Origin: Candidatus Aminicenantota bacterium
GTDB taxonomy: Bacteria; Acidobacteriota; Aminicenantia; Aminicenantales; Saccharicenantaceae
Assembly: GCA_016867635.1 (NCBI GenBank)
Contig: VGJC01000004.1
Location: 1 to 54,781 of the forward strand
Reading direction: 5' to 3'
DNA length: 54,781 nt
Shown: positions 7,846 to 16,666 of the stretch, piece by piece
Numbering within the stretch: the stretch's first letter is position 1
How the letters are laid out: each line of letters starts with the position of its first letter
Translations under genes and position numbers: made by a program
Notes under the pieces: generated by a model
Seen by the model: only the letters and a program-made list of their open reading frames with translations
Told to the model about the DNA's origin: nothing
The model's database searches: none

Positions 7846-8701
7846 GCGCCCGGAACCGGGGTCCAAGTCCCTCCTCGATCTCTACCGGCTCGGCGTTTCC
7901 CTCCTCGAGGGCCGCCCCCAGGCCGGCCTCGAAGCCAAAGTCCTGCTGCTCAAAGCCGCCGCTCTCCCCGAGGAGAGATATTTCGCGGCCCCCGACTCTC
8001 CCTGCCCGCCGAGGGCCGAGGCTTCGTTCCTCCGCCTGGTCGAGAAGAGGAGAAGGGGAGTGCCGCTGTCTTACCTGACGGGCGTCAAGGAGTTCTGGTC
8101 CATGCCCTTGAGGGTCTCTCCGTCCGTTCTTGTCCCCCGCCCGGAGACCGAGGTCATCGTCGAGAAGGTCCTCGAGCTTTCCACGCGCGAGAAGGAGACC
8201 ATCTTGGACCTCGGGACGGGGAGCGGCAACATCGCCATCGCCCTGGCCAAGGAATTGCCCCAGGCCCGGGTCGTGGCCGCCGACATCTCGGAGCGGGCCC
8301 TGCGGGTGGCCCGCGGCAACGCCGCCTCCCACAAGGTCAAGCGGGTCGAATTCCTGAAGAGCGACCTGTTCTCGGCCTTCCGGGGCACGGGGGCCCGGTT
8401 CGATTTCATCCTGTCCAACCCGCCCTACGTGTCGCGCGCGGAATGGGACAGCCTGCCCGCCGAGGTCCGGGAGTTCGAGCCGCGCCGGGCCCTGCTGGCC
8501 GGGGATTCCGGACTGGAGATGATCTCGCGCCTGGCGCGCCGGGCCGGCTCGTTCCTGCGGCCCGGCGGCTATCTCATCTTCGAGATCGGGGACGGCCAGC
8601 GGGACCGGGTCCTGTCGCTCTTCGGGCGGCGCTGGACCGAGATCGAGACGGCCTGGGACCTGGCCGGCAAGCCCCGGGTCATCACCGCCCGGCGGGCCTG
8701 A
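7832..8701 (+). CDS. prmC: release factor glutamine methyltransferase PrmC (HemK)
   Basis: 289 residues from a GTG start overlapping the end of prfA by 14 bases. PrmC methylates the glutamine of the GGQ motif in RF1 and RF2, using S-adenosylmethionine. The N-terminal helical domain (about 1-95) carries GVPLSYLTGVKEFW, close to the family's PxxYIxGxxxF motif. The SAM-binding loop is LDLGTGSGNIAIALAK (about 126-141). The catalytic NPPY is in ILSNPPYVS (about 196-199), and RALLAGDSGLEMI is the following family motif. The gene order rpmE-prfA-prmC is common in bacteria and supports all three calls. Confidence 0.96.
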   Translation: MTPAKRPEPGSKSLLDLYRLGVSLLEGRPQAGLEAKVLLLKAAALPEERYFAAPDSPCPPRAEASFLRLVEKRRRGVPLSYLTGVKEFWSMPLRVSPSVLVPRPETEVIVEKVLELSTREKETILDLGTGSGNIAIALAKELPQARVVAADISERALRVARGNAASHKVKRVEFLKSDLFSAFRGTGARFDFILSNPPYVSRAEWDSLPAEVREFEPRRALLAGDSGLEMISRLARRAGSFLRPGGYLIFEIGDGQRDRVLSLFGRRWTEIETAWDLAGKPRVITARRA

Positions 8702-8722
8702 GCGCCCGGCGCCGGGGCGGCT

Positions 8723-9454
8723 TCAAGAAGCGGGGGCTTTTTCGGGAACCAGGGCCCGGTAATCGTCCAGAGGGGGCAGGATCCGGGTCGTCTCGAAACG
8801 GATCTTCTCCCAGACGGCCAGATCGAGGCCGCAGAAAGCGTCCACGATCCGGGGGTCGAACTGGCTTCCCGCGTGGCCTGTCAACTCCCGCCGGGCGACG
8901 CGGAAGTCACGGGGCGCGCGGTAGGGCCGGTGGGAGGTCACGGCGTCGAGCGTGTCGGCGACGGCGAAGATCCGGGCCTCGAGCGGAATGGTCTCGCCCT
9001 TCAGCCCTCGCGGATAACCCGTGCCGTCGAATCGTTCGTGATGACAGAGGATGATATTCCCCACTTCCGGGACCAGCTTGACGTCGCGGACCAGCCCGTA
9101 ACCCATGGCGGGGTGCCGCTTGATGACCTCCCACTCTTTCGGGGTCAGGGCGCCGGGCTTCTTCAGGATGGAATCCGGGATGGCCATTTTCCCCGAGTCG
9201 TGGAGAAGGGCCCCTTTGCGGATGCTCTCGAGCGCCCGCGGATCGCGGATGCCCAGAGCCTCGGCCAGGACGTGACTGTAGCGGGCCACGGTCTTGGAAT
9301 GGCCGTAGGTCTCGACGTCCCGGAGGTCCAGGGCGGCCATGAAGTTCTCCAGGGTCGAGTCGTAGGCCTCTTCGAGCTCGCGGGACCGGCGGAGATGAAG
9401 GGCCAGCTCCTTCTTGAGCCGTTTCACCTCCAGGCGGAGCGTCTCTTCGCTCAT
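8723..9454 (-). CDS. HD-GYP domain cyclic-di-GMP phosphodiesterase
   Basis: 243 residues on the minus strand, convergent with prmC. A short N-terminal coiled coil (about 1-35) precedes an HD-GYP domain that hydrolyses cyclic-di-GMP. The metal-binding HD pair is in LLHDSGKMAIPD (85-86), with Ser where Ile is more usual. HHERFDGTGYP (138-147) contains the GYP signature, and IFAVADTLDAVTSHRPYR is the usual following segment. No receiver domain is present, so it is a stand-alone effector, probably controlled by partners through the coiled coil. The GGDEF-PilZ gene lies 1.4 kb away on the same strand, with a coiled-coil gene on the opposite strand between. Confidence 0.92.
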   Translation of the reverse strand: MSEETLRLEVKRLKKELALHLRRSRELEEAYDSTLENFMAALDLRDVETYGHSKTVARYSHVLAEALGIRDPRALESIRKGALLHDSGKMAIPDSILKKPGALTPKEWEVIKRHPAMGYGLVRDVKLVPEVGNIILCHHERFDGTGYPRGLKGETIPLEARIFAVADTLDAVTSHRPYRAPRDFRVARRELTGHAGSQFDPRIVDAFCGLDLAVWEKIRFETTRILPPLDDYRALVPEKAPAS

Positions 9455-9535
9455 GCCGCTTTATATACCCTTTTCCTCTCCCTTATTCAAGCCGGGCCCC
9501 CGGCAGGGAGCCGGCCCGTAGGCCGATTTCTTCCC

Positions 9536-9565
9536 TTGACAGAGGCCTTCCCGAATGAGCATAAT
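9536..9565 (+). promoter_or_regulatory. promoter for the coiled-coil protein gene
   Basis: TTGACA (9536-9541), 18-bp spacer, CATAAT (9560-9565). Transcription should begin near 9572, which rules out the ATG at 9566 as a start. It supports the ATG at 9593, preceded at six bases by AAGGAG (9581-9586). Confidence 0.75.
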
Positions 9566-9592
9566 ATGTCCGCCAAGGCTAAGGAGCGGTCA

Positions 9593-10852
9593 ATGGAACA
9601 CGACGGCGATTTTATCAGGGAGTCCACCCGGGTCATCGACGAGGTCGAGGGCCAGCTGGACCGGCTTCTCCAGAAGAAATTCGGCGACGTCGACAGGGGC
9701 CTCGAAGAGCTCATCAACAGGGAGAGAGAGGCCGCCCTGCGGCGCAAGGACGAGATCGAGAAGGAATTCCAGAAAGAGCGGGAGGTCCTCGTCGACTACC
9801 GGACCATGGTCCGCGAGTTCGAGGAGGAGCGCGGCCGACTTCTGAGCGAGGCCCGGGAGCGCTTCGACAAGGTCCTCCGCTTCCAGGCGGAGATCGAGAG
9901 CCTCGCGAGATACACGGTCGAGGAGATCAAGAAGGTCAACGAGATCCAGGACCGCCTCGAGGGGCTGAGAACGAAGACCTCGGAAAAGGCGGCCTTCCTC
10001 AAGAACGATCTCCGGGAAAGGTTTGGGATCGTGGCCGAGGTCATGGAGGACGAGCCCAAGCCGCTCGACCTGGACCTCGACCAGGAGCTGGAGAAGCTGA
10101 GAAAGATCAAGGAGCTGCTGGCCGTCGAATCGGCCGCCGCCGATCTCGGCATGACGGCCGGCGAGCCGGCCGCCCGGGACGGCCTGGCCGAGATGGACGC
10201 CGAGACCGGCGACGCCTCCTTCTCGATCCCCGAGATCCAGGACCTCATCGCCGGATCGGCCGCGCCCGAAAGCCCCGGGCCCGACGTCCCGGAACCCCCC
10301 GCGGGAACCGCCCCTCCCGAAACACCCGCCCTGCCGAAAGAAGATGGAGAAGGGACGGAAGGGGCCCTGGCCGCCGAGCTCGAAGCCTGCCGCCGGACGG
10401 AGCCGGCCAACGGAAGCGGCGAGATCCACTATTTCCAGAAAGACCGGACGGTCATCATCGACCCGGAAAAGCTGTTCGAGTCCGCCGACAAGACCCTCGA
10501 GGAAGCCGGGCGGCTCTCGCTCAAGCTCGGGCTGACCGAATCGCCCAAGGACCAGTTCTTCATCAAGCAGGAGCTCATCAACTGGCAGGAGGGGCTGAGA
10601 GGGCTGCTCCTGAGGATCATCAAGATGTGCGAGAAGAGCGCCTGGGGCCTGCCCAGCTTCACTCGGGAGATCCTCGGCACCGACGCCTTGCGGGGCTTCC
10701 TCGAGCGTCTGAGCATGGAGAATTGGAGCAACCCCGAGGAGTTCGCCTCTTTCTCGGCAGCGATAGGGGGGATGAGGAAGGCGTTCCAGGCCCGGATCGA
10801 GCCCCGGATCGCGTACCTTCGGTCCCTGCGGCAGGACCTCGACGCCGAATAG
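9593..10852 (+). CDS. coiled-coil cytoplasmic protein of unknown function
   Basis: 419 residues from ATG 9593, chosen because AAGGAG lies six bases upstream and the predicted transcript starts after the alternative ATG 9566. The track ORF from 8873 is mostly shadow. Residues 1-185 are strongly heptad-like and charged (INREREAALRRKDEIEKEFQKE and similar), predicting a long coiled coil. Residues 195-275 are Pro/Ala/Glu-rich and probably disordered. The last 130 residues form a compact helical domain with a hydrophobic RGLLLRIIKM and conserved-looking aromatic positions. No signal peptide. It lies between two cyclic-di-GMP genes, so a scaffold or adaptor role is possible, but this is only context. 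Confidence 0.75.
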   Translation: MEHDGDFIRESTRVIDEVEGQLDRLLQKKFGDVDRGLEELINREREAALRRKDEIEKEFQKEREVLVDYRTMVREFEEERGRLLSEARERFDKVLRFQAEIESLARYTVEEIKKVNEIQDRLEGLRTKTSEKAAFLKNDLRERFGIVAEVMEDEPKPLDLDLDQELEKLRKIKELLAVESAAADLGMTAGEPAARDGLAEMDAETGDASFSIPEIQDLIAGSAAPESPGPDVPEPPAGTAPPETPALPKEDGEGTEGALAAELEACRRTEPANGSGEIHYFQKDRTVIIDPEKLFESADKTLEEAGRLSLKLGLTESPKDQFFIKQELINWQEGLRGLLLRIIKMCEKSAWGLPSFTREILGTDALRGFLERLSMENWSNPEEFASFSAAIGGMRKAFQARIEPRIAYLRSLRQDLDAE

Positions 10853-10880
10853 CGGGCCGCCCGCCCGCCCGAACCCGCCG

Positions 10881-12893
10881 TCAGGAGAGCGGCAGGCTCC
10901 TTTTCTGGAAATGGGAGAGGTAGTCTTCCAGGCCCCGGATCTCCGAGTCGCCCATCTCGCGGAACCTCAGCCCCGAATAATAGAGCGGCGTTTCGCCCTC
11001 CGCTTTTTCCGAGTAGATGACGTCGCTGCGGATGAGGTTGGCCTTGTCTTCGAGGACCAGGATGGTGTCCAGCGTTTTGGCGGGAGGGAGCCTCGTTTCC
11101 GAAACGATCCGCACTCCTCCCAGGCTGATGTTGACGGTCTTGGCGATCCTGAAACCGCCGTTCTCGCGGAACATGAGGACCGTCGAGGCGGGGGTCCGCT
11201 CGTAACGCCTCTTCTCCCGGAAGGAACGGTCGGGGGCGGGCGGACGGGAAGGCTTCCTGTTCTCGTCCGGCTTGTCCCCAAGATAGCTGCAGACACGGTT
11301 CTTCGTGACCGGGCCGGCCCCCGTCGGCCTCAGATCGGCCCGGCGCTTGCCCTTGGCCTCGGCCAGGGCCAGGTCCGCCTCCCCGGCCAGGCGCTTGAGG
11401 TCGGTCTTGGAGAGGGCGTGATCGCTCGACGTCCTGGGGAACACGGTCACTCCGAAGGACATGGTCAGGTTGTTCCCGGGCTGGAATTCCTGGAACTCGA
11501 AATAGAAGTCCTCGACGTTCTTCCGGATCCGCTCCGTGAGCTGGGCGGACTCGTCCCGGTTCTTGACGCCGGTCAGGAAGAAGAGGAACTCCTCTCCCCC
11601 GTAACGGCAGAGAAGGTCCTCTTCCCGGATGGAGATCTTGAGGATGCCGGCCAGCTCCCGGAGCAGCTTGTTGCCCGCCTCGTGACCGTTCCTGTCGTTG
11701 TAGTTCTTGAACCAGTCCACGTCGCCCATGACCAGGGCCATGAAGCCCTCCTCCCGACGACGCTTGCCCAGGGCGTTGACCCTCTGGAGGACCTTCTCGA
11801 AAAAGGGCTCCGGCCGGAGGAGACCGGTCAGGGCGTCGTACTGGATGAGGTTGAGCTTGGTCATGGCGATGGCCATGTGCTCGCAGAGGCCGCGCAGGAT
11901 CCGCTGGTCCTCCGGGGTGAAGCCGTCGGGACCGGGTCTCGCCGCGACCGTCTTGTTGTAGACCTCGACGACGCCGATGACCGTCCGGTCGTGCATGACG
12001 GGGACGCCCAACAGGCTCTTGAGCGGCGACCTGAGGAACTCCTGGTACCGGCGGCTGAGCCTCCGGTCGAACCCGAGGACGGGGATGTTGACGTCGTGGC
12101 CGAAGCGGGCGACGGAAGCCGCGAAATCCTGGGCGTCGAGGGGGGCGACGTATTTCGAGAATTCCGAATGGGAGAGAAAGGAGCTGTCCCAGACAAGCGG
12201 TTTGAGGTAGCGGCCCAGGGTCTCGTTCTCCTCGACGATGTAGACCGTGGCGCTCGCGGCCTGGACGATGTCCCGGATGTCCGGGACGACGTCGAGGAGG
12301 CTGCTGACATCGTCCGCCCCGTAGATCTTCCGGAGCACGGCTTCGACCCGCAGCCGCTCCTTCTGGGACCCGACGTACTTGGACTCGATGGCGATCCGTT
12401 TCTCGATCTCGCGGAGGAAGCGCGTGTTGAGAAGGCCCTTGATCTCCTGGATCTCCGCGCAGACATCCTGGACCTTGGCTTCCTGCTGTCGGAGGGAGCG
12501 CTTGAGGGCGGCCGCTTCCGCTTTCAGGCGGGCGTGGTCCCAGGCCCGCCCGAGGGCCCTCGCGAAGGACTCTTCCCGGGGGTCTTCCGGGGAGGTCAGG
12601 GCGCCGTCGACGAAAACGCCGGGAGGGAACCCCCCGGCGGCCCGTTCGAGGAGGTCCGGGTCGGCAGCGGTCAAGAGGACGGCTGTCGAGGGCTCGATCC
12701 GCGTTCCCGGGGGATCGGCCAGGACGGCCCCCGCGTCCATCACGGCGACGGCGACAGTCTCTCCCGCGATCTCCCGCCAGGCCTTGCCCTCGGCCGTCTC
12801 CCCGGACGCCGGCCCGAACTTGCGGGCCAGCCGGGCGAGGCGTTCGCCCTCCGAGGAAGATGGATTGATTATCAGGATCCGTTTCTGGGTCAT
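10881..12893 (-). CDS. GAF-GGDEF-PilZ signalling protein (diguanylate cyclase)
   Basis: 670 residues. Order: a degenerate receiver-like N-terminus (RILIINPSSSEGERLARLAR, 1-115), a coiled coil (about 120-185), a GAF-type sensor domain (about 190-345), a GGDEF domain (about 350-520) and a C-terminal PilZ domain (about 545-665). The catalytic loop is RYGGEEFLFF (GGEEF 432-436), and REED (423-426) five residues upstream is an intact RxxD inhibitory site. The enzyme should therefore make cyclic-di-GMP with product inhibition. The PilZ signature REKRRYER followed by NISLGGVRI (N-x-S-x-x-G) should bind cyclic-di-GMP, so one chain both makes and senses the messenger. Transcribed divergently from hutU. 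Confidence 0.92.
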   Translation of the reverse strand: MTQKRILIINPSSSEGERLARLARKFGPASGETAEGKAWREIAGETVAVAVMDAGAVLADPPGTRIEPSTAVLLTAADPDLLERAAGGFPPGVFVDGALTSPEDPREESFARALGRAWDHARLKAEAAALKRSLRQQEAKVQDVCAEIQEIKGLLNTRFLREIEKRIAIESKYVGSQKERLRVEAVLRKIYGADDVSSLLDVVPDIRDIVQAASATVYIVEENETLGRYLKPLVWDSSFLSHSEFSKYVAPLDAQDFAASVARFGHDVNIPVLGFDRRLSRRYQEFLRSPLKSLLGVPVMHDRTVIGVVEVYNKTVAARPGPDGFTPEDQRILRGLCEHMAIAMTKLNLIQYDALTGLLRPEPFFEKVLQRVNALGKRRREEGFMALVMGDVDWFKNYNDRNGHEAGNKLLRELAGILKISIREEDLLCRYGGEEFLFFLTGVKNRDESAQLTERIRKNVEDFYFEFQEFQPGNNLTMSFGVTVFPRTSSDHALSKTDLKRLAGEADLALAEAKGKRRADLRPTGAGPVTKNRVCSYLGDKPDENRKPSRPPAPDRSFREKRRYERTPASTVLMFRENGGFRIAKTVNISLGGVRIVSETRLPPAKTLDTILVLEDKANLIRSDVIYSEKAEGETPLYYSGLRFREMGDSEIRGLEDYLSHFQKRSLPLS

Positions 12894-12981
12894 TGCCCTC
12901 GCCGCCTGACAGTTGAAACCTTGGCCACCTTCAATATACCGATTTTCGGGACCGCGTCAATCTCTTTTTTCGGCCGACTTT

Positions 12982-13011
12982 TTGAATCCGGCTCAGGGGA
13001 TATGGTATATT
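12982..13011 (+). promoter_or_regulatory. promoter for hutU
   Basis: TTGAAT (12982-12987), 18-bp spacer, TATATT (13006-13011). AGGAGG at 13019-13024 lies six bases before the ATG at 13031, giving a short leader of about 13 bases. Confidence 0.65.
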
Positions 13012-13030
13012 TTCCGCCAGGAGGTCGCCC

Positions 13031-14701
13031 ATGGTCCCCAAGAGCACGGATACGATCCCGACGGTCCGGGCCCCCCGAGGGGCACGCCTGCGCACAAAGG
13101 GCTGGTCTCAGGAAGGCGCCCTGCGGATGCTGATGAACAACCTCGATCCCCAGGTCGCGGAGCGCCCCCGCGAGCTGATCGTCTACGGAGGGACCGGCAA
13201 GGCGGCCCGCAACTGGGAGTCTTTCCGGGCCATCGTCGCCAGCCTCAAGACGCTCGAGAACGACGAGACCCTGGTCGTGCAATCCGGCAAACCGGTCGCG
13301 GTCTTCAAGACCCACCCCGAGGCGCCTCGGGTCCTCATCGCCAATGCCCTGATCGTGCCCAAGTGGGCGACATGGGACGAGTTCCGCCGCCTGGAAGCCT
13401 TGGGCCTGACGATGTACGGGCAGATGACGGCCGGGAGCTGGATCTACATCGGGACCCAGGGCATCCTCCAGGGGACGTACGAGACCCTGGCCGAAGCGGC
13501 CCGCCGGCATTTCGGGGGCTCGCTCAGGGGCACCCTGACCCTGACGGCGGGGTTGGGGGGCATGGGCGGCGCCCAGCCCCTGGCCGTGACCATGAACGAC
13601 GGCGTGGCCATCGTCGTCGAGGTCGATGCCCACCGCATCCGGAGGCGGCTGGACACGCGGTACGTCGACCGGATGACCGCCAGCCTCGACGAGGCCCTGG
13701 GCCTGGCCCGCGAAGCCATGAAAAAAGGCCGGCCCCTGTCCATCGCCCTTCTCGGCAACGCCGCCGACGTCGTCCCGGAGTTCGTCCGCCGGGGGGTGAC
13801 GCCGGATATCCTCACCGACCAGACCTCGGCCCACGACGAGCTCAGCGGGTACGTTCCCCACGGCCTGCCCTACGAGGACGCGCTGGCCCTCAGGATAAAG
13901 GACCCGGAAGACTACATCCGCCGCTCCTACGAGTCGATGGCCGTCCACGTCGAGGCCATGCTCGAGCTGCGGAAAAGAGGGGCCCGGGCTTTCGACTACG
14001 GCAACAATATCCGCGGCCAGGCCCAGAAAGCCGGGGTCGCGGACGCCTTCGACATCCCGGGCTTCGTCCCGGAGTATATCCGCCCCCTCTTCTGTCAAGG
14101 CAAGGGGCCGTTCCGCTGGGCGGCGCTTTCGGGAAGGCCGCGGGACATCTACGCCACCGACGAGGCCGTCGTCCGGGAGTTCCCGGAGGACGAAGCCCTG
14201 GCCCGCTGGATCCGCAAGGCCCGGGAGCAGGTCAAGTTCCAGGGGCTGCCGGCGCGCATCTGCTGGCTCGGCTACGGCGAGCGGGCCCGGTTCGGGGCGG
14301 TCATCAACCGTCTCGTGAAGAAGGGGACGATCGGCGCGCCGATCGTCATCGGGCGCGACCATCTCGACACGGGGTCGGTGGCCTCGCCGAACCGGGAGAC
14401 CGAGGGCATGAGGGACGGCTCCGACGCCATCGCCGACTGGCCCGTGCTCAACGCCCTTCTCAACGCCGTCTGCGGCGCGTCGTGGGTCTCCGTCCATCAC
14501 GGCGGGGGAGTGGGCATCGGGCTGTCCATCCACGCCGGCATGGTCATCGTCGCCGACGGGACGCCGGCCACCGGCCGCCGGCTGGAACGCGTCCTGACGG
14601 CGGACCCGGGGCTCGGCGTCGCGCGCCATGCCGACGCCGGCTATCCCGAGGCCGTCGCCTGCGCCAAAGAAAGAGGGATCAGGATTCCGCTGCTGAAATA
14701 A
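13031..14701 (+). CDS. hutU: urocanate hydratase
   Basis: 556 residues, the usual length. Urocanase adds water to urocanate to give imidazolonepropionate, the second step of histidine breakdown, using tightly bound NAD. The NAD-binding region is visible ([15 protein letters not shown], about 177-191), as are GNAADVVPE and [14 protein letters not shown]. The conserved Cys is in [15 protein letters not shown]. The block [21 protein letters not shown] and the C-terminal [19 protein letters not shown] are family signatures. No hutH, hutI, hutG or ftcD gene is nearby, so the rest of the pathway must lie elsewhere. Strong Shine-Dalgarno and its own promoter mark it as a single-gene unit. Confidence 0.97.
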   Translation: MVPKSTDTIPTVRAPRGARLRTKGWSQEGALRMLMNNLDPQVAERPRELIVYGGTGKAARNWESFRAIVASLKTLENDETLVVQSGKPVAVFKTHPEAPRVLIANALIVPKWATWDEFRRLEALGLTMYGQMTAGSWIYIGTQGILQGTYETLAEAARRHFGGSLRGTLTLTAGLGGMGGAQPLAVTMNDGVAIVVEVDAHRIRRRLDTRYVDRMTASLDEALGLAREAMKKGRPLSIALLGNAADVVPEFVRRGVTPDILTDQTSAHDELSGYVPHGLPYEDALALRIKDPEDYIRRSYESMAVHVEAMLELRKRGARAFDYGNNIRGQAQKAGVADAFDIPGFVPEYIRPLFCQGKGPFRWAALSGRPRDIYATDEAVVREFPEDEALARWIRKAREQVKFQGLPARICWLGYGERARFGAVINRLVKKGTIGAPIVIGRDHLDTGSVASPNRETEGMRDGSDAIADWPVLNALLNAVCGASWVSVHHGGGVGIGLSIHAGMVIVADGTPATGRRLERVLTADPGLGVARHADAGYPEAVACAKERGIRIPLLK

Positions 14702-14745
14702 CGGCCGTCAAAAGGGAGTGACGCGAAGCGCGGTCTCCGGCGGGG

Positions 14746-14778
14746 CGATGTCAACATCGTTTTCCGGGCGCGCCCGGA
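14746..14778. other. two adjacent palindromes downstream of hutU
   Basis: CGATGT-CA-ACATCG (14746-14759) and the 16-base perfect palindrome TCCGGGCGCGCCCGGA (14763-14778) sit side by side in the 177-base gap between hutU and the small secreted protein. Neither is followed by a T-tract. They could be operator half-sites or an RNA 3'-end structure. Confidence 0.4.
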
Positions 14779-14878
14779 GTCCGCTCGAAAGCCGAGTGGG
14801 ATCAGGCGGTTAGACCGGACTTCCTTTTTTCTCTCTCTGGCACGCCGCTTGCTTTAGAGGGAGCGAAAGGAGATCCCA

Positions 14879-15103
14879 ATGAAAAAACTGATCGTCGCGG
14901 TTCTGGCCGGTCTCGTTCTTCTCTCCGCCGTCCTGTTCTTCCCGCCGAGCGTCGCCGCCGAGGAGGTCGGGGGGTGCTTCCAAGAGCATGTGACGTGCCG
15001 GGAGCACGCCCTCAATCTCGACGCGCCCTGGTACCAGGTCACGCTGTTCCTGACGCTCTGCGACCTCGCGCTGGCCAAGTGCATCCTGCACCTGAGCATT
15101 TGA
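14879..15103 (+). CDS. small secreted four-cysteine protein
   Basis: 74 residues with a good Shine-Dalgarno (AAAGGAGATCC) before the ATG. Residues 1-27 form a signal peptide (MKKLIVAVLAGLVLLSAVLF, cleavage likely after VAA). The mature part of about 47 residues has Cys at 33, 40, 61 and 68, that is C-x6-C, 20 residues, then C-x6-C. This symmetry suggests two helices joined by two disulfides. I recognise no family. A strong terminator follows at once, so it can be expressed at high level independently of the downstream genes, which encode a secreted propeller and a thioredoxin-fold protein. Confidence 0.7.
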   Translation: MKKLIVAVLAGLVLLSAVLFFPPSVAAEEVGGCFQEHVTCREHALNLDAPWYQVTLFLTLCDLALAKCILHLSI

Positions 15104-15109
15104 GCGGGC

Positions 15110-15144
15110 GGGGGCCCTCGTTTCCGGGGGCCCCCATTTTTTTT
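15110..15144 (+). terminator. strong intrinsic terminator after the four-cysteine protein gene
   Basis: GGGGGCCCTCG / CGGGGGCCCCC form an 11-bp stem with one G-T pair and a TTTC loop, followed after one base by eight T residues (15137-15144). It starts six bases after the stop codon. This is the only textbook Rho-independent terminator in the window. Confidence 0.92.
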
Positions 15145-15170
15145 CAGAACGTGGCAGGGGGATCCAGAAA

Positions 15171-16175
15171 ATGAAACGCACCAAGACAATGTTCGCCGTT
15201 CCGGCCCTGGTCTGCGTCCTGACGTCCTGGGCCGCCGTGTCGCCGGGAGGAGCGCGCCTCGACGGTCCGGTCCCGGGCTTCAAAGCCGTCGAAAGGACCG
15301 CGGCAGGCGAGAGGCCGGACGACGCCGTCCTGGCCCGTCCCGTGGCCCTGGCGTTCGACGGGAAGGAGATCCTCGTCGCCGACGCCCAGGAATGCGCGAT
15401 CAAGGTGTTCGCCGAGGACGGGAGCTTCCTCCGGTCGATCGGCCGCAAAGGCGCCGGCCCCGGGGAGTTCTCGTTCCCGTCGGGGGTTTGCGTGTCCGGC
15501 GGGCGGATCTTCGTCGCGGACAAGTTCAACTTTCGCGTCCAGATCCTCGATCGGGAAGGGAAGCCGGAGGGCGGCTTCCGGCTCGACTTCCCGCCGGACA
15601 AGATCTACGCGCTCGGCGAAGGGACGATCCTGGTCACGAGCAACCCGAGCGGCCGCCCGATCCGGGAGAACATGCTCCGCCTCTTCGACCCCTCGGGAGC
15701 GCTCCTTTGGGAGGGGCTCGCGTCCCGGTCGTTCGGCGATCCGGTCTACGACACCTTCCGCAACATGTTCCTCGTCTGCCCGGACGGTTCGGACGGCTTC
15801 TTCATCGTCTATCGCAGCGAGGAGAGGGCCGTGCTTCGCTTCGGGCCCAAAGGGGATGCCCTCGGAGGGGTCCCGGTGGACGAGCGGTACGCTTTCAAGC
15901 CGGTCCGGCTGCCCTTCAAGGGCCCCACGAAGGTCCTCCTCGGCTTCTGCTGGGCGTCGGCCTTCGACCGGGGGCGCCTCTATCTCCTGGAGCCCGAGGC
16001 GGTCGACGGCCGGGACCTCGGCCCCGGCCGCCGCGTATCGGTCTTCGGCCGCGACGGAAGGATGCAGGCCGTCATCGATCTGCCGCGCCGGATCCACCGA
16101 TTCACGGTCGACGGCGACCGCATCTACGCTCTCGACGAGGAAGGGGAGCTGGGTGTTTTCGAGGTCGCGAGATGA
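15171..16175 (+). CDS. exported six-bladed beta-propeller (NHL-like) protein
   Basis: 334 residues with a signal peptide (1-about 28). The mature protein consists of repeated blades of the NHL/6-bladed type. Examples are VALAFDGKEILVADAQECAIKVFAEDG, SGVCVSGGRIFVADKFNFRVQILDREG and a last blade IHRFTVDGDRIYALDEEGELGVFEV. The phrase SIGRKGAGPGEFSFPSGV is typical of this class. Such propellers bind ligands or proteins; enzymatic activity is not implied. The gene lies 26 bases after the terminator of the four-cysteine gene, so it depends on read-through or a promoter I cannot identify. Its stop overlaps the start of the thioredoxin-fold gene (ATGATC at 16172), coupling the two. Confidence 0.85.
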   Translation: MKRTKTMFAVPALVCVLTSWAAVSPGGARLDGPVPGFKAVERTAAGERPDDAVLARPVALAFDGKEILVADAQECAIKVFAEDGSFLRSIGRKGAGPGEFSFPSGVCVSGGRIFVADKFNFRVQILDREGKPEGGFRLDFPPDKIYALGEGTILVTSNPSGRPIRENMLRLFDPSGALLWEGLASRSFGDPVYDTFRNMFLVCPDGSDGFFIVYRSEERAVLRFGPKGDALGGVPVDERYAFKPVRLPFKGPTKVLLGFCWASAFDRGRLYLLEPEAVDGRDLGPGRRVSVFGRDGRMQAVIDLPRRIHRFTVDGDRIYALDEEGELGVFEVAR

Positions 16176-16666
16176 TCCGCCCGGCGCTGGCCTTCCTGCT
16201 CGCCGCGGGGATGGGCGGGGCTTTGCCGGGCCTCGGGCGCGACCGCGACGGGGCCCGGATCTGCGCCTCCCTCGAGGAGGCCGTCCCGACCCCGGGCGGG
16301 GCCGTCCTGCTCGTCTTTTTCTCGACGGGATGCGCGATCTGCTTTGACGAGCTTCTCGAGGCGCGATATGCCGTCGAGCAAAACGGCTGGCCGGTGGCCG
16401 TGGTCGGGGTCCACCTCGGCCCCTACGAGGAGCTGCGCGCTTTCCTCGAAAAATACCGCTGGGACAAACCGGTCGTGTTCGACAGGCGCAAGCTGTTGTT
16501 CCGGAAGTTCAAGGTCGCGGTCGTCCCCGACCTTCTTCTTCTCATCGGGGACGAAGTCGTCCACCGGAGCGACCCCACCAGCGACCACCGTGTCCGACGG
16601 GATGAACTCCGGTTGTGCCTGGAGCGGATCTTCGGGCCCGGATCGGATCGGCCTCAGCTCAGATGA
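16172..16666 (+). CDS. thioredoxin-fold protein with CAIC motif, exported
   Basis: 164 residues from ATG 16172, overlapping the propeller stop; the longer track ORF is shadow. A short hydrophobic N-terminus (MIRPALAFLLAAGMGGALPG) suggests export or membrane anchoring. The redox motif is FFSTGCAICFDEL (CxxC = CAIC, about 53-56), and VVPDLLLL (about 118) supplies the cis-Pro loop that faces it. The TlpA/redoxin-like fold is clear, but the protein lacks the longer insertions of peroxiredoxins. It may act as a thiol-disulfide reductase or isomerase in the periplasm; the four-cysteine protein two genes upstream is a possible substrate (inference). The 3' end overlaps glgC convergently by eight bases. 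Confidence 0.8.
   Translation: MIRPALAFLLAAGMGGALPGLGRDRDGARICASLEEAVPTPGGAVLLVFFSTGCAICFDELLEARYAVEQNGWPVAVVGVHLGPYEELRAFLEKYRWDKPVVFDRRKLLFRKFKVAVVPDLLLLIGDEVVHRSDPTSDHRVRRDELRLCLERIFGPGSDRPQLR

Noticed and set aside
8873-9592. N-terminal extension of the coiled-coil ORF
   Set aside because: It overlaps the HD-GYP gene in reverse, and a TTGACA/CATAAT promoter lies inside it.
10911-13133. 740-codon plus-strand ORF opposite the GGDEF-PilZ gene
   Set aside because: Shadow frame; the minus strand encodes recognisable GAF, GGDEF and PilZ domains.
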